Shown one piece after another: positions 21,678 to 33,083 of a DNA stretch of 64,000 nt; positions within the stretch are counted from its first letter, which is position 1, and the number at the start of each line of letters is the position of its first letter. Both the position numbers and the translations under genes were made by a program. The stretch is taken from NCBI RefSeq assembly GCF_004664715.2, contig NC_051075.1, forward strand, positions 38,835,958 to 38,899,957, in the 5' to 3' direction. This DNA is from Peromyscus leucopus. Taxonomy: Eukaryota > Chordata > Mammalia > Rodentia > Cricetidae. The notes beneath the pieces were generated by a model. The model had not been told where the DNA came from. It made no database searches and saw only the letters and a program-made list of their open reading frames with translations.

Positions 21678-24030
21678 TGACATGTCGGAATTTTAAAAGA
21701 AGCTCGAGAGTCAGGTTTTTTGACTCATAGAGGAAATGGTAAAGGAAATACTGATTGTGACACGTTTCTTTCACTACTGCTCGGCTCCAAGGGTTTGTTT
21801 GAAACAACAGTTGGTTGTTGATTGGCTGTATTTTGGAGTGCTGGTTAACACCATGCCATCAGTGTGGTCCAGTTCTTGGTGTTCTCAGCATTTTGTTGGC
21901 CTGAGAACTGTAGGTTCTTATCTAAAATGTGTGGGACCAGAAGTGGTCTGGATAGAATGTTAAAATTTCAGAATATTTGTATATGGATAATGCTATGTAG
22001 GGATAGTACTCATGATTAAACATGAAATTTACTTATGTTTCACACGTCCCTTACCTTATAGGTTGGAGATTATTTTATACAATATTTTTAGTGCGCATAT
22101 ATTATGGTTATGGTCGTGACGTGAGGTCAGCTGTGGAATTTTCCACATGTGGGTTGGCTCTCACATTTTGCTGATTTTTGGAGCGTTTTGGATTTCAGAG
22201 TTTTAGATTAGAAAACTTGAGCCTGTGTATGAGCCACAAATTGTTTCCCGTTCCTCTGCTTTTCTTCCTTCTCTGACATGAAAAGAGATGCCCGTGTATT
22301 TCAAATAACTGTTCTTCCCTTGGCTTAGCGCTCTGTCGCCTTTTGCTGCCTGGGAACGGATTGTTTGGAGCAGTGTGGCCTAAGCTGGCTAGGGCAAGGG
22401 CCAATTCTAAACTTCTTTTTGTAATGATTAAGTCCTTAGGTAAGAGAATGTGAACTGTAACCTTCTAAGAAACAGCTCGTGAGTTGCCTTCATGTTTTAC
22501 AAATTGGTTTAATTTGTGGAACTGCAGCTTCATTCCTGGTCCTTTGCTTCCTCCTTTCTCATCTTTTTATAAAGATAAGCATCTGTTAGACGACTTCTCT
22601 TCTATGACAGTCATTGCCTTCATGTGTTTGACTTCCTTCTTTACTCAGAGGTCCCCGGTGTTCAGGCTTCTATTGACCTGCTTTTATGAGAGGAACTGTA
22701 GGGATGAATACATTTGGCCCGAGGTCTTTTTTGTGAAGAGGAATTGTGATTCTTTCTGTGCTCAACTGGTTTTTACTGGGGAAAAAAGGCACAGAATGAG
22801 GTTTTAACGTAGCTTTGCTGGGCCGCGGACAGGCCACCGGATAAGCCCAGTTTGTGTCTTGCCTGCCTCTGTATGTACTGGTGAGATCGCTACTTTCAAG
22901 GTCTGGAATTGGGAGCTACGTTAGGCTTTTCCCACTCTACCAAGGCTCTTCTCTCCCAGTGAGCACAGTAGAAACGCTGGGTCCCCTGTGAACTCTTGAA
23001 GGTGTGTGCAGACTCACCCAGGACTAAGCCTCAGCTCTCTGAAAGGCACATTAGGGACAGGGAAGGAAACCATCCTCTGGAAAGTTTGTAAAACGCTGAA
23101 TTAAAAGCTGCAGGTGTGGTGTAGAGAGCAGCGAGGGCAGTTCTTGGGATAATTCCATCTGGGGCAGGTTATTTGTTGGGACAGGATAGTGTTTAAACTT
23201 TGAAGTCAGTTTTAAACAAAGTGGAGCAGCTGGAAGCTGGCGTAAGAAGAAACAAACCTTTCACATTAACTATTGCTGTTAGAGAAGAGGAATCGGAGTT
23301 GTTTTCACAGGTGCCTGTGCGTTCATTTTCCTATGTGAGGGAAATGTGTTTTCATCTTAAATTATAAATTTAATATAAGCATTTGGAAAACAGAAGCAGT
23401 AGTAAATTGAAGTGTAGTAGCTTACATGTCTGCAACGCACGTTAGGATAAGACCCTGAAGGTTAGAGATAGCTCGGCCGTCAGAGGCTGAGGCTCACAGC
23501 CACAGAGAAGATACTGTAACTCTTAAAATACCGCTATAAGGCTGAGAGATAGAGTGTGACTAGTGATTATGGAAAGTGAAGGCAAGTAAAACGTTACCCA
23601 TGACACGGAGTGTCATGTGACCAGTCAGCTTCTTCAACACATGCAGGTTTGTTCTCAAGCACTGATAGGATGTTGCAGGATCCACAGGCTGGGCTAAGTA
23701 TGTGCGGAGAATTGAATGCAGCGAGAGAGTTCAGCAGCTGCTTCCAGAGCCTAATGAAACACCGCGAGATGCTGTGACGTTGGCACACAGCTGGCAAGCA
23801 ACTGCGCTGCTGGGAGCAGTTGTGAATTTTACAGACAAGATCTGGAGTGGGGATGCGAGTGTGCCTTAGAAGAGCCCTGGGTCCTCAAGGGAGAAGTGGT
23901 CTGTCTGGTCTACTTGATTTCAAGATCCAGTGTGTGCCTAGCATCGTGCTGCAGCTTTGTAGAAAACGGACACTAATGAGGCCGTCCTTGGTGCAGAGAA
24001 GCACACAGGTTAGCAGACTAAAGCTAGTTG
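21678..24030. other. 2.3 kb intronic DNA with no recognised repeat
   Basis: One of the longest repeat-free stretches in the intron. Open frames at 22484-22807 and 23847-24098 lack good splice sites; part of the latter is the start of the next B1. Confidence 0.4.
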
Positions 24031-24187
24031 GTCTGGGTGTAGTGGCGCACGCCTTTAATCCCAGCACTGGGGAGGTGGAAGCAGGCGGATCTCTATGAGT
24101 TCAAGGCCAGCCTGGTCTACAGAGTGATTCCCAGGACAGCCAGAGCTGTGTAGAGAGACCTTGTCTCAAACACTAAAAAACAAAACA
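24031..24187 (+). mobile_element. B1 SINE
   Basis: TCTGGGTGTAGTGGCGCACGCC through GGCCAGCCTGGTCTACAGAG to CTTGTCTCAAACAC and an A-rich tail. Confidence 0.92.
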
Positions 24188-24439
24188 AGCTTGTGAACCT
24201 ACTGTGCTAGTTAGTCGTCACTCAGGGGACAAAGACTCTTAGTCCCTCTCCGTGCTCTTGAGGAAATGACAGACACATAAAGAACTAGTGACAGTACAGC
24301 TTGGTGGCTCGTGCAGTCAGGTTGCATCCGGTATTGATCAGAGAGACACTCGTAACCATTTACCGCTGCTGCAGGGAAAAGCACAGAGGGTGGGTTCACC
24401 TGCCCCGGGTCAGGGCTAGTCTTCAAATGAATGGCTGGA

Positions 24440-24572
24440 AGGAGTGAAATAAAACGAAAAAAGAAAAACATGAAGTTGGGAGCATAGGGAGGTGGGGGAG
24501 ACCTGGGAGGATTTGGGGGTGAATATGGCCAAAATACATTATATGAAATGTTCAAAGAATTAATAAAAAGAC
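24440..24572 (+). mobile_element. L1 3' UTR end
   Basis: G-rich GGGAGGTGGGGGAGACCTGG, then GAATATGGCCAAAATACATT, ATATGAAATGTTCAAAGAAT and AATAAAAAG: the terminal part of a rodent L1 3' UTR. Confidence 0.8.
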
Positions 24573-24579
24573 CTCTTAA

Positions 24580-25131
24580 TTGGGCAGTCACAGGCCCTTT
24601 TAAGATACTGAAAGCTGTGACTACCTGTCTCCTTCCCAAACTCTGCCTAGGTGTAGTAATTTTCAGTTTGATGGTGTTTATTCCCCTGGACTAAGTAGGA
24701 TCCTCTGTGGGCCTGGATTAAAGATTATTACAGTTGGTTCTTTTTAACTTTATTTTCAGTGTCACAGTTTATAAGAAACTAATCTTCATTGACATGTAGA
24801 AAAAGCCCCAATGGAGGCAATCAGAAGTCTTACCACTGCATAGTCATCTTGTAGATCCCCATAATTCATACATGTGTCTTGAGCCCAGTACACACACCAG
24901 CATGAGACATTTGTGATGCCGTGGTCCTCTTTGGAACTGCTGAGAAAAAGGCTCTTCTCTTTTGCTCAGTTGTTTTAAAGGCAGGGCTTCGTTTGGGTCC
25001 TCTTAGCATGCAGGAAAGAGATCTAATAATGGGTCACCAAGACTCTTAAGGTTTAGACCCATCATCCATGATCTGCTCATGCAGTGGGTTCTCTACCCAG
25101 AAGTATATGCACTTTGTACACAAGAAGCATT
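24580..25131. other. intronic DNA, nothing recognised
   Basis: No repeat or exon landmarks. Confidence 0.4.
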
Positions 25132-25147
25132 AAAAATTGTGTATTGA

Positions 25148-25313
25148 AGGGCTGGAGAGATGGCTCAGAGGTTAAGAGCACTGACTATTCTTCCAGAGGT
25201 CCTGAGTTCAATTCCCAGCACCCACATGGTGGCTCACAACCATCTGTAATGAGATCTGGCACCCTTGTCTGTGTACATAATAAATAAATAAACATTTAAA
25301 AAATAATAATAAA
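25148..25313 (+). mobile_element. B2 SINE
   Basis: GGGCTGGAGAGATGGCTCAG to AATAAATAAATAAACATTT with an A-rich tail. Flanked by a perfect 16-bp duplication, AAAAATTGTGTATTGA, at 25132-25147 and 25314-25329. Confidence 0.97.
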
Positions 25314-25329
25314 AAAAATTGTGTATTGA

Positions 25330-25495
25330 GCCTGGTGTGGTGGCATGTGCCTTTAATCCCAGTACATGAGAGGCAGAGGCAGGTGGATCTCTGATTTCGA
25401 GGTCAGCCTGGTTTGCATAGCAAGTTCCAGAATAGCCAGGGCTACAGAGAAACTCTGTCTTGAAAAAAAGAAAGAAGCAAGCAAACAAATAAATA
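25330..25495 (+). mobile_element. B1 SINE
   Basis: CCTGGTGTGGTGGCATGTGCC ... ACTCTGTCTTGAAAAAAAG; inserted immediately after the B2. Confidence 0.92.
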
Positions 25496-25921
25496 GTGAT
25501 TTTGCATTCCTTAGTCTTATAAATCCAGCAGCAGAGAGTAGAAACTATTTATGAATTTTCAGTATTTTAAAGCAAAATTTTAGTATTCTGAATTTTCATA
25601 AGTATATTAAATTACGTCTCTGGATGTGTCAGATACAAGGTCTGACTCTGGCATCTCCAGCTTAAATGCACGCCAGGCCTAGTGACACACTGCAGATGCG
25701 TGTGATCAGGCCGGAAGCAGCTGTTGAAACGATGACATCATAGTGTAATTACACAACTGGAGAGCTCACACTTGAAAGCGTCAGTCACATGTACTAGAGG
25801 TAGAAAATTGGTGTTGGTGCTAACGGGGACTTAGGATGTTCTGGTCTTCCAGTGTCTGTCTTGCCCTGTGACAGCGGTAACAGGGTGTGATTGCGTCAAC
25901 CTTTTGTCTGTTAACAGTAAT
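25496..25921. other. intronic DNA, nothing recognised
   Basis: No repeat or exon landmarks. Confidence 0.4.
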
Positions 25922-25937
25922 CAAGTGGTACTTTTTT

Positions 25938-25938
25938 T

Positions 25939-25970
<32 letters not shown>

Positions 25971-26108
25971 GAGACAGGGTTTCTCTGCGTAGCTTTGCGC
26001 CTTTCCCGGAGCTCACTTGGTAGCCCAGGCTGGCCTCGAACTCACAGAGATCCGCCTGGCTCTGCCTCCCGAGTGCTGGGATTAAAGGCGTGCGCCACCA
26101 CCGCCCGG
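25938..26108 (-). mobile_element. young B1 SINE (GCGCC subtype)
   Basis: (TTTTG)n tail, CGTAGCTTTGCGCC block, ending CCACCGCCCGG. Flanked by a perfect 16-bp duplication, CAAGTGGTACTTTTTT, at 25922-25937 and 26109-26124. Confidence 0.97.
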
Positions 26109-26355
26109 CAAGTGGTACTTTTTTAAATGGCTCATCTGAAAATTTTTCTTTTAAAGTTCTAAAGCCTTGATTACTTAAAAATTTTTATGAACTTAAAAAA
26201 AAAATCTTCCCAAAACATATTAGCAAATAAAAATGGTACATTTTATTGATATAATTTTTATTTAAAATGGTGGTGTACCTATTTGGAGGGTCTCATCGCC
26301 CGGCTGAACTCTAACCCCACCTCCACCTCCAGAGTGCTAGTGTCACAGAGTTGAG

Positions 26356-26359
<4 letters not shown>

Positions 26360-26407
<48 letters not shown>
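26360..26407 (+). repeat. (GT)n microsatellite
   Basis: About 24 uninterrupted GT units. Confidence 0.97.
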
Positions 26408-26409
<2 letters not shown>

Positions 26410-26910
26410 CTGGAGGTGACACCCAAGGATCTGTGCGTGCTGGACAAGCACTCTGCCAGCCCTGTGTTGTTTTCCAGGTAACATTCCCGCCATTCTCCCT
26501 GAAGCAGAGTGCCTGGTGTAGCCCTCCCCACAGGGCTGGTGTCTGTTGGGATGTCCTGCTCAGTTCCCTAGGAGTAAGCTGACTTCATGAGTGTCGGTTC
26601 TGTGTTCCAGTGGCTTAGAGAACACCTCGGATGACCCTGGTTAATACTCCGCAGACCCTTTGTGGCCATCTCATAGATGAGAAAATTGATGTGGCTGTCT
26701 CACGGTCTCTCGTTTGTCTCTCCTGCCCTTCACCTGCTTTTCTTTATTCCATTTACTGACCTTGCACCCTTACTTCCTTATGTGGCTGCCATTCCTTCCA
26801 TATATCCAAATGGTTTGTAGATCAGTGAGACTGGAGCTTTTGTTTCTTCACTGTTGTGTTCTGCAGTCTAGAGCAACGCCTGGTGTAGACAAGGTGCTCA
26901 CTGGGTGGTT
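26408..26910. other. intronic DNA, nothing recognised
   Basis: No repeat or exon landmarks. Confidence 0.4.
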
Positions 26911-26949
26911 GTGGGAGGGAGGGAGGGAGGGAGGGAGGGAGGGAGGGAG
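26911..26949 (+). repeat. (GGGA)n microsatellite
   Basis: About nine GGGA units. Confidence 0.95.
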
Positions 26950-27094
26950 TGTGGGAGTGTGGGTCCAGCTCCTCTCTGTTCCATAATCCGTGGTCTTCCC
27001 TTCCCCTCCCTTTACTCCCTGCGTGGGAGCCTCACATGGACAGTCTGTGTTGGCTCATTCCTAAGCTGACCTCGCTGGGTCCTTAACCGTGACC

Positions 27095-27285
27095 TCTCCT
27101 GTGTGCAAGGCTGGCGACCCGAGTTTGACCCCCCCATACTATGTAGGTCCTGGGTGAAGGGAGAGAACCCACCAGAGAGTTGTCCTCTGACCTTTACACA
27201 TGCGCTCTGCATGCACACGCCCCCCCCATCATACTCACATACGCACAATACACACAGTACACACACACACACACACACTACAATG
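27095..27285 (+). mobile_element. tRNA-derived SINE fragment with (CA)n tail
   Basis: GTGCAAGGCTGGCGACCCGAG, GTTGTCCTCTGACC and a tail of ACACA ending in a pure (CA)n at 27260-27280. Confidence 0.65.
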
Positions 27286-27920
27286 GCAGTTTAGAGGAAC
27301 TAGTGTTTGAAATGTCGTATCTTCCTCTCCTTAGCTGTCCCGGTCACTACATGCTACCAACATGAAATTACCTCCAGTTGCCTTTGAAAGCCGTGGTTCT
27401 CACTGTAAGTACAGACAACAGTGAGTTATAAACCGGCTCTCCCAATTCTGACTTGGACAAATGACACTAGCCTTTTTCGTTCTGACAGTTCCTTGCTGCA
27501 CACATTTAGTTTCTCTTTGTTCACTTTTCTTAGCACTTCCTCCATCTGCCCACTGTGTTCTCACTCCATCGTACCCCTCTAAGTGAGTGTGTTCCCATTA
27601 CACTGAGCATCATGTCTGTGGCTGAAACTGCTCTACAGTCTTCGAAGGCTTTGATTCCGGTCGCCTGCTGCAAGTCCATGCACACCTCTGGTGACATCTC
27701 TGTGGATCAAGGGATAACTATGGGCCTGCTGTCTTTGATCCCTGTGCCCCTCCACAGGCCCCATTGCTGTCTCCCCAGTCCTCCAGACCTGCCCTTGACC
27801 ACATTCAATGCCTCCCCAAGTACTAGCCCAAGTGTCTTGACTCTGACCATTGCTGCGGACCCGCCTTCCTGAGGTGCATTTGCTCCTATCGTCCCTTGCT
27901 TTGAAGTCTCTGTGAGTTCT
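27286..27920. other. intronic DNA, nothing recognised
   Basis: A 105-codon open frame (27555-27872) has no splice context. Confidence 0.4.
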
Positions 27921-28083
27921 CCTTTGTTGTTGTTGGCTGGTTTGGTTTTTCCAGACAGGGTCTCCCTGTGTAGCCCAGGCTGTCCTGGAACTCGCTCTGT
28001 AGCCCAGGCTGGCCTCGAACTCACAGAGATCCGCCTGCCTCTGCCTCCTGACAGCTGGGATTAAAGGCCTGCGCCACCACGGG
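27921..28083 (-). mobile_element. B1 SINE
   Basis: CCAGACAGGGTCTCCCTGTG, then GTAGCCCAGGCTG twice, consistent with the B1 internal quasi-repeat, ending TGCGCCACCACGGGC. Confidence 0.9.
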
Positions 28084-28558
28084 CTCCTTTTTTTTTAAAC
28101 AGGAGCTGGCCCTGCCTTCTTTAGCATATCAGCACTCACCATCCTTTCAGCGCGGGTTCTATTTGACTCAGAACACACAGTGCCGCTGGGACACCACTGA
28201 AATCTAATCTCTTCTTCCCCTTTCCTTGGTTGCCTTCCCAACATCTTTTAAGTCCCAGCTCAACTGCTGCATACACTTGATTTGAACTATACCCTTGGCA
28301 ATTCAGAATTTTAAAAAGTCATGTTATTGAACACTAGTGAGTGAGTTTATGCATATAGATGAGAGCAAGGAGCATATGACAAAGCAGTTTTGTACACTGT
28401 TTGGCATAGTGTAGTCTGGGATAGCTAAGTAATTCAAGGAATGGAGTTCTTCTTTGTGCTACTTGGGGAAGTAAGGTTGAGTGGAGAGTATGGGCAGAGC
28501 ACCTGTAACTGTATCTCCAGTCAGTCCCTTGCTAATGTAACTTTATTACAAATTAAGG
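28084..28558. other. intronic DNA, nothing recognised
   Basis: No repeat or exon landmarks. Confidence 0.4.
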
Positions 28559-28732
28559 CCGGGCAGCTGGTGATGCATGCATTTAATCCCATCACTGGGG
28601 AGGCAGAGCCTAGTGGATCTCTGTGAGTTTCAAGGTCAGCCTGGTCTACAGAGTGAGATCCAGGACAGGCACCAAAACTACACAGAGAAATGTTGTATCG
28701 AAACACCAAAAATAAATAAATAAATAGATAGC

Positions 28733-28779
<47 letters not shown>

Positions 28780-28781
28780 AA
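28559..28781 (+). mobile_element. B1 SINE with long (AAAT)n tail
   Basis: CCGGGCAGCTGGTGATGC ... CAGGCACCAAAACTACACAG then (AAAT)n at 28710-28781. Confidence 0.92.
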
Positions 28782-28893
28782 GCTGTGCTACTGGATGCTT
28801 CTCTGGGTTATTTTGTATACTCTGAATTAAAGCTTTGTAAAATATAAGTGTATTTAATAAGTCTGATAGCCTATAACTATTTTTAGATGTAGT

Positions 28894-29086
28894 GTTTGTT
28901 TGTTTGTTTGGCTTTTGTTTTTGGTTTGGTTTGGTTTTGGTTTTTTAAGACAGAGTTTCTCTGTGTAGCTTTGGAGCCTGTCCTAGAACTCACTCTGTAG
29001 CTCAGGCTGGCCTCGAACTCACAGAGATCCACCTGCCTCTGCCTCCCGAGTGCCGGGATTAAAGGTGTGCGCCACCACTGCCTGGC
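28894..29086 (-). mobile_element. B1 SINE
   Basis: (GTTT)n and (GGTTT)n tail, AAGACAGAGTTTCTC, ending CACCACTGCCTGGC. Flanked by TTAGATGTAGT at 28883-28893 and 29087-29097. Confidence 0.94.
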
Positions 29087-29097
29087 TTAGATGTAGT

Positions 29098-29429
29098 TTT
29101 TAATATTTCTTCATTTTGATGACAGGTCTAATACTGCTTGCAATCAATGGAGTAGAATTCTTTTTCCATTATTTAATTAGATATACAGAGAATGGGGAGA
29201 AATCACTTGTACAGAATGAATGCTTGCTAGTCAAATGTCAGTACTATTTGAACGACCACTTCAGTACTCTCTCTTAGACAGTGTTGTATAAATACGTTAA
29301 TAGTGGAGTGCTGTTGGTCCTCATCAGTAAGCAGTTGCTAACAGTACATCCTGAGCTGAGAGCCCTTTAGTAGAAATAAGAGGAAAAGCATGGTGCTTTG
29401 ACAAAGTTGGACTTGGATTTGGGGTGTTT
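29098..29429. other. intronic DNA, nothing recognised
   Basis: No repeat or exon landmarks. Confidence 0.4.
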
Positions 29430-29525
29430 TCATTTTATTTTGAAACAGGCTGCTTCAAATTCACCATCCTCCTCCTTCAGCCCTCAAGGGCTAGGGTTAC
29501 AGGCCAGCGCCATGACACCTGCTTC
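29430..29525 (-). mobile_element. possible B1 relic
   Basis: TTTTGAAACAGGCTGCTTC..CAAATTCACC and AAGGGCTAGGGTTACAGG loosely follow a reversed B1. Confidence 0.35.
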
Positions 29526-29757
29526 AGCTACTTCTTATATTCCTCATTGCTTCTCTGTAAGTCCTTACGTGCTCACCAGTCCCTTCTTGGGCAGAGCTGC
29601 TCCGGGGGCTTCTTGGCACTAATGCAGGGCACTAATGCAGCCGTAGGGAACAGGCTCTGGTAGGGAGGGAGAGCGCTCTGTCTCTGAGCACTCACTACAG
29701 TGAGGGGTGGTTTGAAACGGTGCCAACGGTGCTGAGCTCTGTTGTCGAGGTTACTTT

Positions 29758-29860
29758 TTCGTGCACTGTGCGAGGTGGGTTCTGTTCTGTTTAACATGAA
29801 GACACTGAACTGTCGAGTGGTAAATGACAAGGTCAGCAGCTAGGTTCCTGCTCTAGCAAT
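29758..29860 (-). mobile_element. possible MIR relic
   Basis: ACATGAAGACACTGAACTG..TGACAAGGTCAGCAGCTAGG resembles the reversed 3' half of MIR. Confidence 0.35.
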
Positions 29861-29877
29861 CTTAGTACTACAACTTT

Positions 29878-30040
29878 TTAATTAACTTTTTGACAATTTC
29901 ATACATAGATCTGTGACAATACCGCCATCATCCTTTTATCATAGATCTGTGACAATACCTCCATCATCCTTTTATCCCTTCTATTTCTGCCGACCCCTTT
30001 CTTCTTTCCAGCTCATCCCCCATACTCACACTCAGTGGGG
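29878..30040 (-). mobile_element. L1 3'-region fragment, antisense, with internal tandem duplication
   Basis: TTTTTGACAATTTCATACAT is a common antisense L1 motif. Positions 29904-29939 and 29940-29975 are a 36-bp tandem duplication with one mismatch. Confidence 0.5.
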
Positions 30041-30279
30041 GAAAAATCCCAATCTTACGTACTACAATGTTTAGTGCCTATTTCTTTTGTAAAATATTGC
30101 CTCTAAGAGATCCACGGTAAAAGGAAAAGCATGTTTTATCTCTGACAAAGTGTGAGCACTGTGAGAAAAGACATTTCCCGTGTGGGATCCTTATTTTCAC
30201 TGTCTCCGCACGGTTGGAAAGAGAACGCAGCGTGTGGTCAGGAGTGCTGGTGTTATGAATGCCTTTCTCCTCTGTGCAG

Positions 30280-30428
30280 GTGCCGCGACGGTCCCACTCT
30301 TCGCTGCACACATGTCACCCACCAAGATGTCTGTGACGCTGCCCTCGGCGAACCTCGAGGACGGCTCTCAGTCCTTGAGCACCAGCATGCAGGCCGACGG
30401 GGAGTCCTCGGGGACAGACACCTTCTGA
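30280..30428 (+). CDS. terminal coding exon, C-terminus ending SGTDTF
   Basis: The acceptor is TTTCTCCTCTGTGCAG at 30264-30279. Joined to the phase-1 exon at 7274-7382, the reading continues as G-A-A-T-V-P-L-F and runs 48 residues to TGA at 30426-30428. The tail is Ser/Thr-rich ([14 protein letters not shown]... then [12 protein letters not shown]) with SP and SxxD/E sites that could be phosphorylated. The last three residues, D-T-F, fit a class III PDZ ligand pattern (inference only). The exon is richer in G+C and CpG than its surroundings, as expected for coding sequence. The gene is not identified. Confidence 0.72.
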
Positions 30429-30547
30429 ACAGGAAGAACGAGCACAGCGTTGGTGAGGACAGGCCACTTCACTTCAGACTGTTCCCATAGACTGTTTTGC
30501 CTTTGAGCATATTTTTTGGGGGGAAACCATTTCTAATGTTTTGTTAA

Positions 30548-30553
30548 AATAAA
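30548..30553 (+). terminator. polyadenylation signal AATAAA (proximal)
   Basis: Canonical hexamer 120 bp after the stop codon. Confidence 0.6.
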
Positions 30554-30584
30554 AGTGTTCTTTGAATATTTGGTAAGGCTTTTG

Positions 30585-30590
30585 AATAAA
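30585..30590 (+). terminator. polyadenylation signal AATAAA (distal)
   Basis: Second canonical hexamer 37 bp downstream of the first; cleavage expected near 30600-30615. Confidence 0.6.
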
Positions 30591-30615
30591 GTCAATGTAG
30601 CTCACTGAGTCTGGC

Positions 30616-33077
30616 TCTGAGTTGTTTCTGGGGTGGCTTGGAACAGTGAGAGAGCACAGCTTTTGACTGGAGAATTTATCTTATAGGTGTAATTGTGAAC
30701 TTACAAAGTTCACGGTTATTCATTCTAACATTTTTATAATAACAAATAATTCAGGGTAATCTAATGTCTGTCCACAAGCGACTAGATGAAGTAATGACAC
30801 ATTTGTATGTTGTACAATGTAGTTCTAAAAAGAATTTTAACATGTGTGTGCATGAGATGGAATTCATCTGAAAAGGAGAAACCTACTTTTTCTGATTTTA
30901 GAGTAAAAACACAGTCCTTATTATGGTCCTTATGATGTCCTTAGGCATTTCTAAAATGGTGCCTGCTCACCATACTGTGTTGGAACTGGTTCTGTCCAGG
31001 TTTACTTATACACACTCCTCTGCCACCCACCTCAAATCCTTGTGGAATAAGAAAACTGCTCATTTTGTCTCCGGGGCAGGGAACTGATGACTAAGGAATA
31101 CGAGTCAAGGATGACCGTGGTTAGGTGTGCTTCGTTGAGTACAGGAAAAGTGATGATAGGCGATGCTCATTCCATCTGTGCCTTAGAGAGGCTCTGTACA
31201 CCTCTGTACCTTTCAGACTTGTGCACCATGTTACTCTATTAACTTTCCAAACATCAGTGCAGTTTAAGGAAAATGAGAAGGCACAGCTTTGTAAGGAGGT
31301 TTGATCCTTGTCCCCATACCTGCTGGCACTGTGATGAGCCTCTTCCTCTCAGTTGCCTTGAGTTAATGTATTTGTAATTATTTTTGGAGAATAACAGAGA
31401 TTGGTGATCATGCATTTGTCAGGGTGCTAAGCGTTGGGGGTTAGGTGAAGTAGGCCTTGCCCAGCACAGTGCTTGGTACCAGGTGAGTGTGTAGTAAATG
31501 GTACCCCTCTCATCTCCCTAATGCCTCTATCATTCCTCCTCCTCCAGAGGCTCAGGGGTCATCACAGAGCAGAAGGTGGAAAGATGGTAAGAGTCAGAGG
31601 CAGTGGGTGACGAAAGGGAAACGGTATTTTCCAGACTCAGCCGGGCAGTTGCCCAGGTGAACCCAGTGGCTATGACTCCTGCTCGCACAAGAGGTGGGCA
31701 AGAGCAAGCCAAACAAACCCCCGGTGTGGAGGGGAGAGGTGGGCACGAAGTCCTACCATAGCGGTGGAGGGGAGAGGTGGGCACGAAATCCTGCCATAGC
31801 AGTGGAGCTGTTGGAAGGTGGTGATGGTTGCTGGGAGAGGGAGAATCAGTTTTCCTCAAGGATTCAGCCGTCCCCAGGAAGCTAGTACTCCAGTAGAGGC
31901 CCTCCACTCACGCACACAGCAGCACGAAGTGGACAACAGTGGGATTAAAACAATAAAAACACAGGAGCTGGAGAGAGACTGACTGGCCGGCTGGGGAAGG
32001 AATTGGAGATGAAATGGAGGTGAACTTGGAAAACATACTGCAAATGAGTTTATTAATTTCTCAAACTAAAATTTACCTCCCCCAAATATTCTTCTCTGTC
32101 ACCACTGAAGTTGACACACGCAGTAATTACAGTCACCATTCACCTTTCGGAGCGTTTTCCAATGTTATTTAGTAGGACTCGGCTCTGCTGCACAGGGGAA
32201 CCCGAGGGAGCTCTGGAAAGTACTAATGCCTGGGCTACATACCAGAGATTCTGGTTTAATTGACCTTGGGTGACGTCCAGGCCATGGTATTAAAAGTGAA
32301 AAAAGATCTTTTTAGATGACTTCAGTGTACGCTCAAGGTTGAGAATTACCGAAGAGCACTTTAGAGTTCCTTTTCCCTCTAGTAGGGCCCAGGGTCTGGG
32401 GATTTCTTCTTGCTGAAGTTGGAAACCTGTGCACAGAGCCTGTGAGCCTGCCACGTGCATTTCCTCTCAAGTCACGGCTCCTTGGACTTCTCTTAGGTAT
32501 TTGGTTACTGAAACGGTTTGGGTTTCATGTGAGGACGTATTTTCTTTGCTGGGGCACTGAAATAGAGTTTTCTGCTTAAAATAGATTAAACTGGTGGGAA
32601 GAAGTGTGCCGCTCTGCGGACCTTGGCTTGGTTTCGGGGCTCACAGACCAATCTGGGGAGAGGGAACGGGGCTGACGCACCTGAGGGCTGCTGTTTGCGC
32701 ACGGCCCTCTCCACGGCCTGGTGCTCCAACCTTTCCTGCCTGCAAAGGATTGTAGCAAAAGCTCAGGATAGCCCCAGGCAGTTTTTACTTAGACGTAGTT
32801 TTCCCCAACCCCAATCATAGACAACCTGGATTTTCTAATTTTAGAGTAAAAATACAGTCTTGAGCGTATGGTCCTTGAGGTGTACTTGAGCATTTCTTTA
32901 AAAAATAGCGTCTACTCAGCATTGCTGGTCCTGTCCGTGCTTACTCACACGTTTCTCTGCCAACCACCTCAAATCCTTTGGGAATATGCTCATTCAGTGA
33001 TGCTGTCCAAAGGTACCCCTCCGACCTTCCTGAAACACCCCCTCATAACCCATTGAGTTCAAGTAGTATTGCCAACT
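30616..33077. other. 2.5 kb downstream of the gene, no recognised repeat
   Basis: Repeat-poor by the standard of this window, ordinary base composition. It contains one 38-bp tandem duplication (31726-31801). The minus-strand 125-codon frame over that duplication shows no codon-like pattern or splice sites. Confidence 0.45.
31726..31801 (+). repeat. 38-bp tandem duplication
   Basis: Two adjacent copies start GTGGAGGGGAGAGGTGGG and end CATAGCG or CATAGCA; three mismatches. Confidence 0.95.
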
Positions 33078-33083
33078 GGAATG

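Larger units (their letters stand above)
7383..30279 (+). other. 22.9-kb intron, phase 1
   Basis: Begins GTAAGC and ends TGTGCAG. Both flanking exons carry compatible phase. It is filled by the SINEs, L1 fragments, LTRs and unassigned stretches listed separately; I could not find another exon with good splice sites and an open phase, but small or alternative exons may be present. Confidence 0.55.
30429..30615 (+). other. 3' UTR and polyadenylation region of the 7274/30280 gene
   Basis: About 170 bp follow the stop codon before two AATAAA hexamers at 30548-30553 and 30585-30590. A GT-rich downstream stretch (CTGGCTCTGAGTTGTTTCTG) follows from about 30610. The short 3'UTR has no recognisable SINE or simple repeat in it, in contrast to everything around it, which supports it being transcribed and constrained. 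Confidence 0.65.

Noticed and set aside
24211..24639. 142-codon minus-strand frame rich in Pro/Phe
   Set aside because: It reads the G-rich L1 3' UTR in antisense.
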